Origin: Gillisella taibaishanensis
Lineage (GTDB): Bacteria > Pseudomonadota > Alphaproteobacteria > Rhizobiales > Rhizobiaceae
Assembly (NCBI RefSeq): GCF_001938985.1
Contig: NZ_MKIN01000023.1
Location: 186,001 to 250,000 of the forward strand
DNA: 64,000 bases
Direction of reading: 5' to 3'
Shown: piece by piece, positions 16,911 to 26,620 of the stretch
How positions within the stretch are numbered: the first letter of the stretch is position 1
How the letters are laid out: the number at the start of each line of letters is the position of its first letter
Made by a program: the position numbers and the translations under genes
Notes under the pieces: model-generated
What the model saw: the letters and a program-made list of their open reading frames with translations, nothing else
What the model was told of the DNA's origin: nothing
Databases searched by the model: none

Positions 16911-17576
16911 TTGCTAAACAAAGGGGAAATCACCCGGCTAAATGCCCTGAATCTGGCAGCGAGACGCGGCGAGGATCTGCTGTTTAGAGGCGTCTCCTTC
17001 ACGCTTTCGGGCGGCGAGGCACTGGTGCTGACCGGCCGCAATGGCTCGGGCAAATCGACCCTGCTCCGCGTCGTCGCCGGCTTCATCCGGCCCGACCATG
17101 GCACGGTCGCTTACGAATCACCCGGAGCCGAACCACGACCGGTGCGCGAGGTCAGCCACTATCTCGGCCACCGCAACGGCATGAAGGCGGAGCTGACCGT
17201 GACAGAAAATCTCAGCTTCTGGAAAGACTTCCTGGGCGATGCCGATCAGGGGACAAGCCTCGACATCGAGGATGCCGCAGAACGCGTTGGCCTCGCCGGC
17301 ATTACCCACCTGCCCTATGGCTATCTCTCAGCCGGACAGCAGCGACGCTTCGCCATGGCAAGGCTGCTCGTTGCCCATCGTCCAGTCTGGCTTCTCGACG
17401 AGCCGACAGCGGCTCTGGATATCAAGGCGGATGCGATGTTTTCCGGCCTTGTCCGCGACCATCTGACGGGGGGAGGCATGGTCATCGCCGCCACCCATCA
17501 GCCACTGGGACTCAACAATCCGCAGATGCTCGAGATGAAGGGCTTCGATTACCGCGACATGGAGGACGCTGCGTGA
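16911..17576 (+). CDS. ccmA: Cytochrome c biogenesis heme exporter ATPase CcmA
   Basis: A 221-residue ABC ATPase, first gene of the ccmABCDG operon. Walker A is GRNGSGKST near residue 43, the signature is LSAGQQRR near residue 138, and Walker B is VWLLDEPTAALD near residue 160. CcmA energises release of the heme chaperone CcmE from CcmC/D at the inner membrane. The start is a TTG with AAAGG about 9 bases upstream; no ATG is available before the conserved N-terminus. Its stop overlaps the ccmB start. Confidence 0.95.
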   Translation: MLNKGEITRLNALNLAARRGEDLLFRGVSFTLSGGEALVLTGRNGSGKSTLLRVVAGFIRPDHGTVAYESPGAEPRPVREVSHYLGHRNGMKAELTVTENLSFWKDFLGDADQGTSLDIEDAAERVGLAGITHLPYGYLSAGQQRRFAMARLLVAHRPVWLLDEPTAALDIKADAMFSGLVRDHLTGGGMVIAATHQPLGLNNPQMLEMKGFDYRDMEDAA

Positions 17577-18232
17577 TCGCTCTCTTCCTGCGCGATATAA
17601 AGTTGTCCGTCCGGGCGGGCGGCGGCGCCCTGATCGGCGTGCTGTTCTTTCTGACAGTGGTGGCGGTCATTCCGTTCGGCGTCGGGCCTGACATGAACCT
17701 TTTATCGCGCATTGGCCCGGCCATCGTATGGATCGGGGCGCTGCTGTCGGCCCTGCTCGGGCTCGACCGGCTGTTTCAGGCAGACCGCGACGATGGATCG
17801 CTCGATCTGCTGCTAATGCAGGAAACCCCGCTTGTCGTCACCGTCTTCATCAAATGCCTTGCCCATTGGGTGGCCACCTGCCTGCCGCTGGTCATCGCCT
17901 CGCCCTTGCTCGGCCTGTTCATGAATATGAGCGAGACCGCGATCGGCGCCGTGATGCTGACACTGCTGGTCGGCTCGCCGGCCCTCACCTTCATAGGCGC
18001 TGCCGGTGCTGCCGTGGCCGTGGCCCTGCCGCGGGGCGGGCTGCTGGTGTCGATCCTGGTGCTGCCGCTTGCCATTCCCGTGCTGATTTTCGGTGTCAGC
18101 GCTTCCTATGCCGCAGTGGAGGATCCGGCGCCTTTCCTTCCTCCCTTTCTGTTCCTGAGCGCGCTGACGCTGTTCTTCGCGGTCATCGGACCGAGTGCTG
18201 CGGCGCTGGCGCTGAGAAACATGGCGGACTGA
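17573..18232 (+). CDS. ccmB: Heme exporter membrane subunit CcmB
   Basis: A 219-residue integral membrane protein with six hydrophobic segments and the CcmB N-terminus MIALFLRDIKLSVRAGGG, plus LDRLFQADRDDGSLDLL near residue 65. It forms the membrane part of the CcmAB transporter. The GTG start overlaps the ccmA stop in a GTGA arrangement, so translation is coupled. A 26-bp palindrome follows 13 bases after its stop. Confidence 0.95.
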   Translation: MIALFLRDIKLSVRAGGGALIGVLFFLTVVAVIPFGVGPDMNLLSRIGPAIVWIGALLSALLGLDRLFQADRDDGSLDLLLMQETPLVVTVFIKCLAHWVATCLPLVIASPLLGLFMNMSETAIGAVMLTLLVGSPALTFIGAAGAAVAVALPRGGLLVSILVLPLAIPVLIFGVSASYAAVEDPAPFLPPFLFLSALTLFFAVIGPSAAALALRNMAD

Positions 18233-18245
18233 TCATATTGACAGC

Positions 18246-18271
18246 CTGCAATTGATCGCGATCAATTGCAG
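18246..18271. repeat. 26-bp perfect palindrome between ccmB and ccmC
   Basis: The half-site CTGCAATTGATCG is followed at once by its exact reverse complement CGATCAATTGCAG. It has no loop and no T run, so it does not look like a normal terminator. It occupies the middle of the 67-base gap between the ccmB stop and the ccmC ATG. Confidence 0.9.
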
Positions 18272-18299
18272 CAACCCATTCCTCCGGATAGAAAGCAGC

Positions 18300-19082
18300 A
18301 TGACCGAAACCCGCCTCGCCCCAACCAAAATCGGCGCCCGCCTGAACGCGCTTGCCAATCCGACCCGGTTCCTGGAGCTGGTGGCGCGTGTCTTGCCATG
18401 GATGGCCATTCTTACAGCCTTGCTGTTTGCCGCCGGCCTCACTCTCAGCTTCACAACCGAAGGCGACTATCAGCAGGGCGATACGGTGCGGATCATGTAT
18501 ATCCATGTGCCCGCCGCCTGGCTGGCGATGATGTGCTATTCGGTGATGGCGATTTCCGCGATCGGCACACTGGTCTGGCGCCATCCTCTGGCCGATGTCA
18601 GCCACCGCGCCGCAGCACCGCTGGGGGCTGCTTTCACCTTTATCGCGCTGGTCACCGGCTCTCTCTGGGGCAGGCCGATGTGGGGCACATGGTGGGCCTG
18701 GGGCGATGCGCGCCTGACCTCGGTCTTCATCCTGTTCCTGATGTATCTCGGCCTGATCGCGCTGAACCGCGCCATGGACGACCCCTCGAAATCGGCACGG
18801 ATCAGCGCCGTGCTGATCCTGGTCGGCTTCGTTAACATCCCGATCATCAAGTTCTCGGTAGAATGGTGGAACACGCTGCATCAGCCGGCCAGCATCATGA
18901 AGCTCGGCGGCCCGAGCGTCGATCCCGAGTTTCTGCGGCCGTTGCTGATCATGGCAATCGCCTTCACGCTGCTATTTTTCACGCTGCATCTGATGGCGAT
19001 GCGCAACGAAATCTGGCGCCGGCGGATCATGGCCCAGCGCCGGCTGGCCGCCCGCATCGCCTCCCAGGATAGCGCATCATGA
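18300..19082 (+). CDS. ccmC: Heme ABC transporter permease / heme handling protein CcmC
   Basis: A 260-residue membrane protein with six TMs. The tryptophan-rich heme-binding motif is GTWWAWGDARLTS near residue 140, flanked by conserved histidines in YIHVPAAW (near residue 65) and the WWNTLHQPAS loop (near residue 190). CcmC loads heme onto CcmE at the periplasmic face. The ATG at 18300 is preferred over an upstream frame extension to 18252 that would run through the palindrome. The 3' end overlaps ccmD by 4 bases. Confidence 0.96.
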   Translation: MTETRLAPTKIGARLNALANPTRFLELVARVLPWMAILTALLFAAGLTLSFTTEGDYQQGDTVRIMYIHVPAAWLAMMCYSVMAISAIGTLVWRHPLADVSHRAAAPLGAAFTFIALVTGSLWGRPMWGTWWAWGDARLTSVFILFLMYLGLIALNRAMDDPSKSARISAVLILVGFVNIPIIKFSVEWWNTLHQPASIMKLGGPSVDPEFLRPLLIMAIAFTLLFFTLHLMAMRNEIWRRRIMAQRRLAARIASQDSAS

Positions 19083-19264
19083 AATACGCCTTCTACATCG
19101 GCACCGCCTACGGGCTGACGGCCACCGCCATTCTCTGTCTCATCCTGTGGATCTGGCTCGACGGTCGCGCCCGGCTGAAAGAGTTGAAGGCGCTGGATGC
19201 CGCCGGCATCCGCCGCCGGTCCGCAGCAACCACAGGGCCCCACTCTTCGGCGGAACAGGTCTGA
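19079..19264 (+). CDS. ccmD: Heme exporter protein CcmD
   Basis: A 61-residue single-pass membrane protein with a helix at residues about 3-26 and a basic cytoplasmic tail (DGRARLKELKALD), the CcmD pattern. CcmD assists release of holo-CcmE. Identity rests mostly on position, size and topology, as the family is short and variable. Its ATG overlaps the ccmC stop; ccmG starts 2 bases downstream of its stop. Confidence 0.9.
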   Translation: MKYAFYIGTAYGLTATAILCLILWIWLDGRARLKELKALDAAGIRRRSAATTGPHSSAEQV

Positions 19265-19266
19265 CC

Positions 19267-19905
19267 ATGCACGACGAGGCAAGTTCAACCACCGGCGAAA
19301 CCACCAGCAAGCGTGGTCTGTCGCGCTACCTGCTTGCGGCGCTGCCGCTCGCGGTCTTCGCGTTGATTGCCGGTACCGCCGGGAAAATGCTCTATGACCA
19401 GGACGTCAATGGCAAAAATGTCAGCGACATACCCTCGGCGCTGATTGGCACCAAGGCACCGACCCTCGACCTACCGCCGCTCGAGGGCGCCAATCTGCCG
19501 GCACTGACCTCATCCGCCATTGCTGGAAAGCTGACGCTGGTCAATGTCTTTGCCTCCTGGTGCGTGCCCTGCCGAGACGAGCATCCGCTGCTAAAGCAGC
19601 TGAGCAATGATCCGCGCATCCAGATCGTCGCCATCAATTACAAGGACAAGAGCGATAACGCTCTGCGCTTCCTCGGCGAACTCGGCAACCCCTACAAGGC
19701 CATCGGCATCGATCCCAACGGCAAGGCTGCCATCGACTGGGGCGTCTATGGTATCCCCGAAAGCTATCTCGTCGCGCCCGACGGCACGATCGTCTATAAA
19801 AGGGTCGGCCCCTTCGACGCCCAGTCGATCGAGCAAGGACTTTATCCGGCAATCCAGAAGACGCTGGCCGTCAAAGACCCTATAGTGCCGCCTGCCAAGC
19901 CTTGA
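19267..19905 (+). CDS. ccmG: Thiol:disulfide interchange protein CcmG/DsbE
   Basis: A 212-residue membrane-anchored periplasmic thioredoxin. The anchor helix is at about residues 18-38 ([16 protein letters not shown]), and the active site is [10 protein letters not shown] near residue 98, with the acidic residue and [11 protein letters not shown] cis-proline region typical of CcmG. It reduces apocytochrome c CxxCH motifs before heme ligation. It ends the ccmABCDG run; ccmE, ccmF and ccmH are not in this window. The last 26 bases overlap the convergent DUF2585 gene. Confidence 0.95.
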   Translation: MHDEASSTTGETTSKRGLSRYLLAALPLAVFALIAGTAGKMLYDQDVNGKNVSDIPSALIGTKAPTLDLPPLEGANLPALTSSAIAGKLTLVNVFASWCVPCRDEHPLLKQLSNDPRIQIVAINYKDKSDNALRFLGELGNPYKAIGIDPNGKAAIDWGVYGIPESYLVAPDGTIVYKRVGPFDAQSIEQGLYPAIQKTLAVKDPIVPPAKP

Positions 19906-20482
19906 TCGCATCAACCGGCCAGACCAGCATCAGCACGTTCAAAGTGAGGTTGTCGCGGATCAGGAAGCCGGTCAGCAGTTCGAAACCCACTGCGATGGCA
20001 ATTGTCAGCCAGATCGGCACGCGGGCAGCAAACAGGAAGCCCAGCATCATGAACACCGTATCCATGCCGGAATTCAGGATGCTATCGCCCTCATAGCCCA
20101 CGGCCATGGTGGTCGACCGATAGCGGTCGATGATAAGAGGCGAATTTTCCAGCAGTTCCCAAGCGCTTTCTATCAGGGTCGCAAGCGTCAGCCGCTGGGC
20201 GAAAGAGCCACCCCGCAGGACCAGCCAACCCAGGCCATAAAACAGGAAGCCGTGGATGATATGCGAGGGCGTGTACCAGTCGGCAAGGTGCTGGGAGTTG
20301 CCCGGCGTATTTACGCCCGGCTCGAACAGTTTCACGTAGCCGCAGGAGCAGATCCAGATCCTGCCCATGAAGTGCTCGGCCAGGACCTGCACGATGAGAA
20401 TGATAACGGGAACTGCAAGCCAGAATGAGGCCGCGTGATGGGTTTTCGGCGAGCCCGCCGAAGCGTCCATTTGGCCGTTCAC
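19880..20482 (-). CDS. DUF2585 (UPF0314) family membrane protein
   Basis: A 200-residue protein with about five membrane segments and the conserved DUF2585 blocks [30 protein letters not shown] and [18 protein letters not shown]. Function is unknown; the family is largely alphaproteobacterial. The GTG at 20482 overlaps the yciB stop in a GTGA arrangement with AGAGG upstream, so I take it as the start; an ATG at 20470 is the alternative. The 3' end overlaps ccmG on the opposite strand by 26 bases. Confidence 0.88.
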   Translation of the reverse strand: MNGQMDASAGSPKTHHAASFWLAVPVIILIVQVLAEHFMGRIWICSCGYVKLFEPGVNTPGNSQHLADWYTPSHIIHGFLFYGLGWLVLRGGSFAQRLTLATLIESAWELLENSPLIIDRYRSTTMAVGYEGDSILNSGMDTVFMMLGFLFAARVPIWLTIAIAVGFELLTGFLIRDNLTLNVLMLVWPVDAIKAWQAAL

Positions 20483-21156
20483 TTGCCCGCCTCTTCGCCC
20501 TTGTCGAGCGAGTGTTTCATGATCAGCGGCATCTGCGCCAGAGTGAAGAGGATGGTGATAGGCATCGTGCCCCAAACCTTGAAATTCACCCAGACATCGT
20601 TGGAGAAATTGCGCCAGACCGCCTCGTTCAGAACCGCCAGAAACAGGAAGAACACACCCCAGCGGAGCGTGAGCTTGCGCCAGCCCTCGTCATCCAGCTG
20701 GAAGGCCGCGTTGAAAACATAGCCGAGCAACGACTTTCCGAACGCAAGCCCACCGAGCAGCACGACGCCGAACAGGGCGTTGACGATGGTCGGCTTCATC
20801 TTGATGAATGTGTCGTCCTGCAGCCAGATCGACAGCGATCCAAACACCAGCACCACGACGCCGGACACGAAGGGCATGATCGGCAAGTGCTTGAACACAA
20901 TTTTCGAAATGATCAGCGACAGCACGGTGGCGGCCATAAACAGCGCCGTGGCAATAAACAGTGGACCGCCCACGGCGGTCAGCGCCGGAAAATGCGACGC
21001 CAGCCACTCTCCCCTGAGATTGCCGAAGAAGAACACCAACAAGGGACCGAGTTCCAGCGCCAGTTTCAGCATGGGATGATGCTGTTCCTTTGCGCTTGCA
21101 TCTGGGGCGCTTGCATCTGGGGCGCTCACATCCCGGCCTGCATTTCCAACGGTCAT
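20479..21156 (-). CDS. yciB: Inner membrane-spanning protein YciB (septation protein A)
   Basis: A 225-residue membrane protein of the IspZ/YciB family, with six hydrophobic segments and the family blocks [13 protein letters not shown] near residue 35 and [16 protein letters not shown] in the middle. YciB acts in envelope maintenance and cell division. The N-terminal 27 residues precede the family core and contain a repeated Ser-Ala-Pro-Asp-Ala unit encoded by a tandem 15-bp repeat. GGACACC lies before the ATG at 21156. An internal ATG at 21072 would give the core alone. Confidence 0.92.
   Translation of the reverse strand: MTVGNAGRDVSAPDASAPDASAKEQHHPMLKLALELGPLLVFFFGNLRGEWLASHFPALTAVGGPLFIATALFMAATVLSLIISKIVFKHLPIMPFVSGVVVLVFGSLSIWLQDDTFIKMKPTIVNALFGVVLLGGLAFGKSLLGYVFNAAFQLDDEGWRKLTLRWGVFFLFLAVLNEAVWRNFSNDVWVNFKVWGTMPITILFTLAQMPLIMKHSLDKGEEAGK
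21092..21136. repeat. Tandem 15-bp direct repeat in the yciB 5' end
   Basis: GCGCTTGCATCTGGG occurs twice in exact tandem (21092-21106, 21107-21121) and a third unit is degenerate. It encodes two copies of the DASAP pentapeptide in the N-terminal lead of YciB. The frame is kept whatever the copy number. Confidence 0.9.
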
Positions 21157-21213
21157 GGTGTCCTGCTCTGCTGAATTGGGAGAAAGGGGCGTCTACGGGG
21201 CAATTGCGTCGAA

Positions 21214-22590
21214 TTACGGGCCGAAACCGGCAATGGCACGGGCGAAATCCTCGGCCTCGAAGGGTTCGAGATCATCCACCCCTTCGCCAACACCGATGAA
21301 ATAGACCGGCAGCTTATGCTTGGCGGCGATGGCGACAAGAATGCCGCCTCGTGCCGTGCCATCCAGCTTGGTCATGATCAACCCGTTCACGCCAGCCACA
21401 TTGCGGAAGATCTCGACCTGGTTCATGGCATTCTGGCCGGTGGTAGCGTCCAGCGTCTGCAAAACCGTGTGCGGCGCATCCGGATCGAGCTTCGACAGCA
21501 CGCGCACGATCTTTTCCAGCTCGGCCATCAACTCGGTCTTGTTCTGCAACCGGCCAGCGGTATCGATGATCAGCACGTCGGACTTCTCGGCCCGCGCCTT
21601 TTCGAAGGCGTCATAGGCAAGCCCCGCCGCATCCGCGCCGAGCTTGGTGCCGATAAAGGTCGAGCCGGTCCTGTCGGCCCAGATCTTCAGCTGCTCGATG
21701 GCGGCAGCGCGGAACGTATCGCCCGCCGCCAGCATCACCTTCAGGCCGGAGCCAGAGAGCTTGGCGGCCAGCTTGCCGATCGTCGTGGTCTTGCCGGTGC
21801 CATTGACGCCGACGACCAGGATGACATGCGGCTTGTGATTGAGGTCGAGCGCCAGCGGCTTTGCCACCGGCTTCAGCACCTTAACGATTTCGGCCGCCAT
21901 GATCCGGGTCACATCCTCGCCGGTCACGTCCTTGCCATAGCGTTCTGATGACAGCGTACCGGTGACCCGCATTGCGGTTTCCACACCGAGATCGGCCTGG
22001 ATCAGCAGGTCTTCCAACTCCTCAAGCGTCTGCTCGTCGAGCTTGCGCTTGGTAAACAGCGCGGCGATCTGGCCGGTCAGTTGCGAGGAGGTGCGAAACA
22101 GCCCGGCCTTCAGCCGCTGGAACCAGCTCTGCTTTTCCTCAGGTGCTTCAGGCTCAGGTTCGACGAAAACCGCCGTCGAGAACCCCTTGGGCAGCGCAAC
22201 TTCCGATCCGGGCGCAGCCTCTTCCGCCTCCTCAAGAAGCGCGTCGAAGGATGGCGGCAGGTCGGTCTCTTCCTCTTGCGCCTCTTCCTCGGCCTCCAGC
22301 AGCGATAGCGGCACGAGGCTCAAATCCTCTGCCGTCAGGTCCTCTTCGTCGTCGATAGTTTCATGAGCCGGCACATCATCGGCAGGGCCACCGGCAGTCT
22401 CCATCTCCTCGGCCAAAACAGGATCGTCGGCGACAGGCAGATCCTCGACCCGCGCATGCGGCTCGGTCTCGGCGGCGATCGCGGCCTGCTCCTCGGGCGA
22501 TAGGACAGCATCGGCCTGAGGCTGGGCCTCGTCAGCAGCCGGCTTCTCCTTGCCGAAGGTGAAGACTTTTTTGATGAATCCAAGCGCCAT
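21214..22590 (-). CDS. ftsY: Signal recognition particle receptor FtsY
   Basis: A 458-residue SRP-GTPase. An acidic, Glu/Ala-rich A domain covers residues 1-150; the NG domain follows with the G1 loop GVNGTGKTTT, DTAGR and TKLDG. FtsY receives ribosome-SRP complexes at the membrane together with Ffh, whose gene is at 26.8 kb. The N-terminus MALGFIKKVFTFGKEK is an amphipathic membrane-targeting helix typical of the family. It lies 21 bases downstream of mtaB and is likely cotranscribed with dapF and mtaB. Confidence 0.97.
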   Translation of the reverse strand: MALGFIKKVFTFGKEKPAADEAQPQADAVLSPEEQAAIAAETEPHARVEDLPVADDPVLAEEMETAGGPADDVPAHETIDDEEDLTAEDLSLVPLSLLEAEEEAQEEETDLPPSFDALLEEAEEAAPGSEVALPKGFSTAVFVEPEPEAPEEKQSWFQRLKAGLFRTSSQLTGQIAALFTKRKLDEQTLEELEDLLIQADLGVETAMRVTGTLSSERYGKDVTGEDVTRIMAAEIVKVLKPVAKPLALDLNHKPHVILVVGVNGTGKTTTIGKLAAKLSGSGLKVMLAAGDTFRAAAIEQLKIWADRTGSTFIGTKLGADAAGLAYDAFEKARAEKSDVLIIDTAGRLQNKTELMAELEKIVRVLSKLDPDAPHTVLQTLDATTGQNAMNQVEIFRNVAGVNGLIMTKLDGTARGGILVAIAAKHKLPVYFIGVGEGVDDLEPFEAEDFARAIAGFGP

Positions 22591-22611
22591 GATGTTCTTT
22601 ACTTTTCAATA

Positions 22612-23886
22612 TCAGGCCGCAGCAGATGCTGCCGCTTCCATGATCAGGTTGCGCCCATTGTGACCACCGATCACCACCTCGACAAGGGCGCCCGGCGGAT
22701 GACCGGGTGTGGCGACCAGGGTGAAATCCTCGGTATGTGCCATCTCGTTTCGCTCGACCAGCAGCCGCTGCCTTGAACCGACCCTGCACTCAAGATGGGC
22801 ATGATGCAGCCGTTCGGCAACCGCGCGAAGGCTCGCCGCCCGTGCCTTGACCAGGCCCCGATCGAGTTGAGGCATGCGCGCCGCCGGTGTGCCCGGTCGC
22901 GGGCTGTAGGGAAAGACATGCAGATGCGCAATGCCGATCTCCTGTGCCAGCCGGGCGGAATTCTCGGCCATCTCCTCGGTTTCCGTTGGGAATCCGGCAA
23001 TCATGTCAGCCCCAAAGCTGAAGTCCGGCCGGAGCCGGCGCACCTCTGCGGCAAAGGCAAGGGCATCAGCGCGTGAATGGCGGCGCTTCATTCGCTTCAA
23101 GATCAGATCGTCACCATGCTGCAATGACAGATGCAGATGCGGCATGAAGCGCGGCTCGTCAGCGATCAGGTCGAGCAGATGCCGGTCGACCTCGATACTG
23201 TCGATCGACGACAGCCGCAGCCGCAGGATCTCTGGCACCTGTTTCAGCAGTGTCTTTGCCAGCAGGCCAAGGCTGGGCTGGCCCGGCAGGTCGGCACCGT
23301 AGCTGGTCGCATCCACACCGGTCAGCACCACTTCGCGGTAGCCGTTTTCGACAAGCCTGCGCGCCTGCTCCACCACCGCGCCCATCGGCACCGAGCGCGA
23401 ATTGCCTCGGCCATAGGGGATAATGCAGAAGGTGCAGCGATGGTCGCAGCCGTTCTGCACCTGCAGAAAACCACGCACATGACCGTCGATATGACTGACC
23501 ATGTGCGGCGCGGTCTCGGTCACGCTCATGATATCGTTGACGCGCAGTTTTTCGCTTGCGGCCACGCCGAAGTCCGGCAGTGCCTGATAACTCTCGGCCT
23601 TGAGTTTTTCCTCGTTGCCCAGCACCAGATCCACTTCCGGCATGGCGGCAAAGCTGGCCGCATCGGTCTGGGCGGCGCAGCCGGTCACCACGATCCGGGC
23701 TTGAGGGTTCTCCCGGCGAGCTCGACGGATGGCCTGGCGCGCCTGGCGCACCGCCTCACCGGTCACTGCACAGGTATTGACCAGGATGGCGTGATCAAGA
23801 CCTGCTTTTAGGGCCTCGGCCTTCATCACTTCGGATTCGTAGGTGTTGAGGCGACAGCCGAAGGTGATGACGTCAACGCCGCTCAC
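22612..23886 (-). CDS. mtaB: tRNA t6A37 methylthiotransferase MtaB
   Basis: A 424-residue radical-SAM methylthiotransferase converting t6A37 to ms2t6A37 in tRNA. The N-terminal UPF0004 domain holds cysteines in FGCRLN, NTCAVT and VTGCAAQ, which bind the auxiliary cluster; the radical-SAM motif is [15 protein letters not shown] near residue 145; a TRAM-like C-terminus follows. The short N-terminus and the CRLN signature separate it from MiaB. The GTG start overlaps the dapF stop by 4 bases. Confidence 0.95.
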   Translation of the reverse strand: MSGVDVITFGCRLNTYESEVMKAEALKAGLDHAILVNTCAVTGEAVRQARQAIRRARRENPQARIVVTGCAAQTDAASFAAMPEVDLVLGNEEKLKAESYQALPDFGVAASEKLRVNDIMSVTETAPHMVSHIDGHVRGFLQVQNGCDHRCTFCIIPYGRGNSRSVPMGAVVEQARRLVENGYREVVLTGVDATSYGADLPGQPSLGLLAKTLLKQVPEILRLRLSSIDSIEVDRHLLDLIADEPRFMPHLHLSLQHGDDLILKRMKRRHSRADALAFAAEVRRLRPDFSFGADMIAGFPTETEEMAENSARLAQEIGIAHLHVFPYSPRPGTPAARMPQLDRGLVKARAASLRAVAERLHHAHLECRVGSRQRLLVERNEMAHTEDFTLVATPGHPPGALVEVVIGGHNGRNLIMEAAASAAA

Positions 23887-24794
23887 GAGACAGAGGCCTC
23901 GTTGTCGTTCAAAGCATCACGTTCCCAGGCGCCTGTTGCAGGATCGAGCCGCCCGGCCCATTCCCACTCGGCAGCTCCGGTCATGATCACATGGCCGTCA
24001 CGCTCGCGCCACTCGATATCAAGGGTCTGACGGTTGGGGCTGGAGGCGACGGTAATCGTTACCTTGCGCTCCGTTCGCCCGGTCCTGACAGCCGAGACGC
24101 CAGCCGCACAGGCGGCAGAACCACAGGCCAGCGTCAGGCCGGCGCCACGCTCCCAGGTGCGGGTGACCATCGACGTCTTGGACGTCACCTGAGCCAGCGT
24201 GATATTGGCCTTTTGCGGAAACAGCGGATGGTTTTCCAGAAGCGGGCCGAAGCGCTCCAGATCGAAGGACATCGGATCGCGGTCCACCCAGAAGACGGCG
24301 TGCGGATTACCCATCGACATGACCGCGGGCGAATGCAGCACCGGCGCATCGATCGGCCCGATCTGCAATTCGATCCGGCTGGTGTCGTGGAACTCTTCCG
24401 ATAGCGGGATCAGCTTCCAGTCGAAGACCGGCGCGCCCATGTCGACGGAAATCGAGCCGTCCTCATGCTCGACAGCGTTCAGGATGCCAGCCAGCGTCTG
24501 GAAGGTGAAAGCTTTTTGACCGGTCTCGACCGAGAGCGCCTGCACGACGCAGCGCGTGCCGTTGCCGCAAGCCTGAGCCAGCGTGCCATCGCAATTGATG
24601 ATGTCGATATAGGCGAAGGTGCCTGCGACCTTCGGATCGTGGATCGCCATGATCTGGTCGAAGCTGGTCTGGGGGTCTCTGGCCAGCGCGATTGCCGCCT
24701 GCGGGGTCACCCGGTCGGAGCGGCCGCGCATGTCGACGACCAGGATCTTGTTACCAAGCCCGTTCATCTTCGCGAATTCGACCCGATTATCCAT
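23883..24794 (-). CDS. dapF: Diaminopimelate epimerase
   Basis: A 303-residue epimerase that converts LL- to meso-diaminopimelate for lysine and peptidoglycan synthesis. Both catalytic cysteines are present: ACGNGTRC near residue 80 and ACGSAAC near residue 225, and the N-terminus has FAKMNGLGN. The C-terminal 15 residues extend beyond the usual fold. First gene of the dapF-mtaB-ftsY run; its stop overlaps the mtaB start. Confidence 0.96.
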   Translation of the reverse strand: MDNRVEFAKMNGLGNKILVVDMRGRSDRVTPQAAIALARDPQTSFDQIMAIHDPKVAGTFAYIDIINCDGTLAQACGNGTRCVVQALSVETGQKAFTFQTLAGILNAVEHEDGSISVDMGAPVFDWKLIPLSEEFHDTSRIELQIGPIDAPVLHSPAVMSMGNPHAVFWVDRDPMSFDLERFGPLLENHPLFPQKANITLAQVTSKTSMVTRTWERGAGLTLACGSAACAAGVSAVRTGRTERKVTITVASSPNRQTLDIEWRERDGHVIMTGAAEWEWAGRLDPATGAWERDALNDNEASVS

Positions 24795-24878
24795 TGCGCC
24801 TCGTTCCTGCCGTTGTGAAGCGCTATATGGCGGAACTTCACTCAGAATGCCAGTCTTTGTAACCCAGGGTGCACCCTA

Positions 24879-25877
24879 TCACAGTGGCGGCACGTCGAAA
24901 ACCTCGCCAGCCCGAAGTGGCCTGAAGCGCTGCCTCTCGATACCGGCGGCATCAAGCGCCAGCCCCAGATGCTCCAGGGGTTCCAGCATCGGCTCGTCGG
25001 TCAACTGGAACGTGGCAAAGTGATGCCCGACGGCAAAGGCTGCCTTGCACAGCTTGAACCCTTCGACCGCTTCCTGCGGATTCTGATGCTGACCGCGCAT
25101 GAACCAGCGCGGTTCATAGGCGCCGATCGGCAGGATCGCCAGCCGGAAATCCCCGAATGTCTCCGCCGCCTTGCGGTAGTTGATGCCATCATGAAAGCCC
25201 GTATCGCCGACATGGTAGATGCGTCCGGCTGGGGTCTCGATCACAAAGGCCGCCCACAGCGCCATGCGCCGGTCGCGCCCGCCGCGCGCCGACCAATGAT
25301 GACACGGCGTGGCGGTCACCCGGACACCCTCTGCGACCGCCAGATGCCCGTGCCAGTCGAGCACGCTGACATGCGCCAAAGGTACGGCCCGACGAATGAT
25401 CGTATCGTTGCCAAGCGGTGTGACGAACCTCGGCGCAAAAGCATGCTGCAAGCGCCGCAGCGTCCGGACATCGAGATGGTCGTAATGATTGTGGGTGACC
25501 AGAACCACATCGATGGGCGGAAGATCCTCGAACGCGATACCCGGCTCGATCACACGCTTCGGCCCGGCAAAGGAAACCGGGCTGACACGCTTCGACCAGA
25601 CGGGGTCCGTCAGGATATTGACGCCGGCGACCTGTATCAGCAGCGACGCATGGCCAACCATGGTCACCCTCAGATCCTTGCCCGTCACGCGGTCCGCAGG
25701 TTTTGCCTTGCCTTGTGGCAAATCAACATGCCGGGGCCAGCGGGAACGGTTGCCGTTCATCTGCCAACGCAGGACGGAGGCAAAACCGAAAGGCAGAATG
25801 CCGCCAGGGTTGAAAAAATGGGTACCGTCGAAATGATCGGTCACCGGACCGCGATAATATGAATTTCTTTTTGCCAT
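24879..25877 (-). CDS. MBL-fold metallo-hydrolase, NAPE-PLD/UlaG-like
   Basis: A 332-residue metallo-beta-lactamase-fold protein. The metal motif HNHYDHLD is near residue 130, the second histidine is in CHHWSARGGRD, and the aspartate is in YHVGDTGF. The N-terminal YYRGPVTDHFDGTHFFNPG is characteristic of the NAPE-PLD-like subgroup, which hydrolyses phosphodiesters such as N-acyl phosphatidylethanolamine; the real substrate here is not evident. No signal peptide. It stands alone, 84 bases upstream of dapF. Confidence 0.9.
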   Translation of the reverse strand: MAKRNSYYRGPVTDHFDGTHFFNPGGILPFGFASVLRWQMNGNRSRWPRHVDLPQGKAKPADRVTGKDLRVTMVGHASLLIQVAGVNILTDPVWSKRVSPVSFAGPKRVIEPGIAFEDLPPIDVVLVTHNHYDHLDVRTLRRLQHAFAPRFVTPLGNDTIIRRAVPLAHVSVLDWHGHLAVAEGVRVTATPCHHWSARGGRDRRMALWAAFVIETPAGRIYHVGDTGFHDGINYRKAAETFGDFRLAILPIGAYEPRWFMRGQHQNPQEAVEGFKLCKAAFAVGHHFATFQLTDEPMLEPLEHLGLALDAAGIERQRFRPLRAGEVFDVPPL

Positions 25878-25969
25878 TTTGCCTTCGGTCGTTTTTATCG
25901 ACGTCTTTCCTTGAAGTCACTGCTCCCTAGATATGAACAGACCATCGATTTTCGCAAACAGGTTTATGA

Positions 25970-26572
25970 ATGATGTTCATAAAATCATTTTTCAAAGTCG
26001 CGGTCTTGGCAAGCCCAATCGTTATCGGTTTGACACTACCAACATCCGCCCAGTCACTTCCAGCCCCCATCAACGGCGTCAGTTTCGAAGAATGGGCCGC
26101 AGCCAATGCGCGCATGGCAAACAATATGGACAAAGCCGAGGTCGAACGAATATTGGGCGTGACCGACACCCAGTTTCAGGAGGTCGGCGACGGTTTTACC
26201 AAAGAATGGAAAGCGGCGCCCGACCCGAGCGGCACTTTCGCCAAAGCTTATGGCGAGGCCTTTGCAAATCCAAACGGCGGACGGTTTGCAGCGACACCCA
26301 TGGACCCTCATCCAACGGAAAAACTCGCAAGTTTTGAAGATTATGCGCGGGTGCAGGGTCATCTGCAAGCTGCGGTCAAATTCGGAATAGATCCGCAAAC
26401 TGTCCTGCGTGAGCATGGACTCACCACCTACGAATTCTCCCAGGAGGCCACGCGATGGGTGAAAAAGATGACAGGTGACGCCAATAATGGCGATACCCAG
26501 GTCATCATGCACTTGCACGACCGGTTGGCTTTTTACGAAGCCGAGTACAGCAAGCGCTACGCAAAGCCGTAG
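25970..26572 (+). CDS. Exported protein of unknown family
   Basis: A 200-residue protein with a clear signal peptide (residues 1-27, FIKSFFKVAVLASPIVIGL, ending TSAQS). The mature part is soluble, rich in Ala, Glu and Lys, with segments FEEWAAANARMANN and FEDYARVQGHLQAA that look helical; there are no cysteines. I do not recognise the family. Two adjacent ATGs (25970, 25973) are possible; CAGG lies about 7 bases upstream of the first. It is divergent from the MBL hydrolase and ends about 260 bases before ffh. Confidence 0.75.
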   Translation: MMFIKSFFKVAVLASPIVIGLTLPTSAQSLPAPINGVSFEEWAAANARMANNMDKAEVERILGVTDTQFQEVGDGFTKEWKAAPDPSGTFAKAYGEAFANPNGGRFAATPMDPHPTEKLASFEDYARVQGHLQAAVKFGIDPQTVLREHGLTTYEFSQEATRWVKKMTGDANNGDTQVIMHLHDRLAFYEAEYSKRYAKP

Positions 26573-26620
26573 GCGCGGCCTGAAAAACCACCCCAAAGCA
26601 CCGGGATCGCCGGGTCATTC

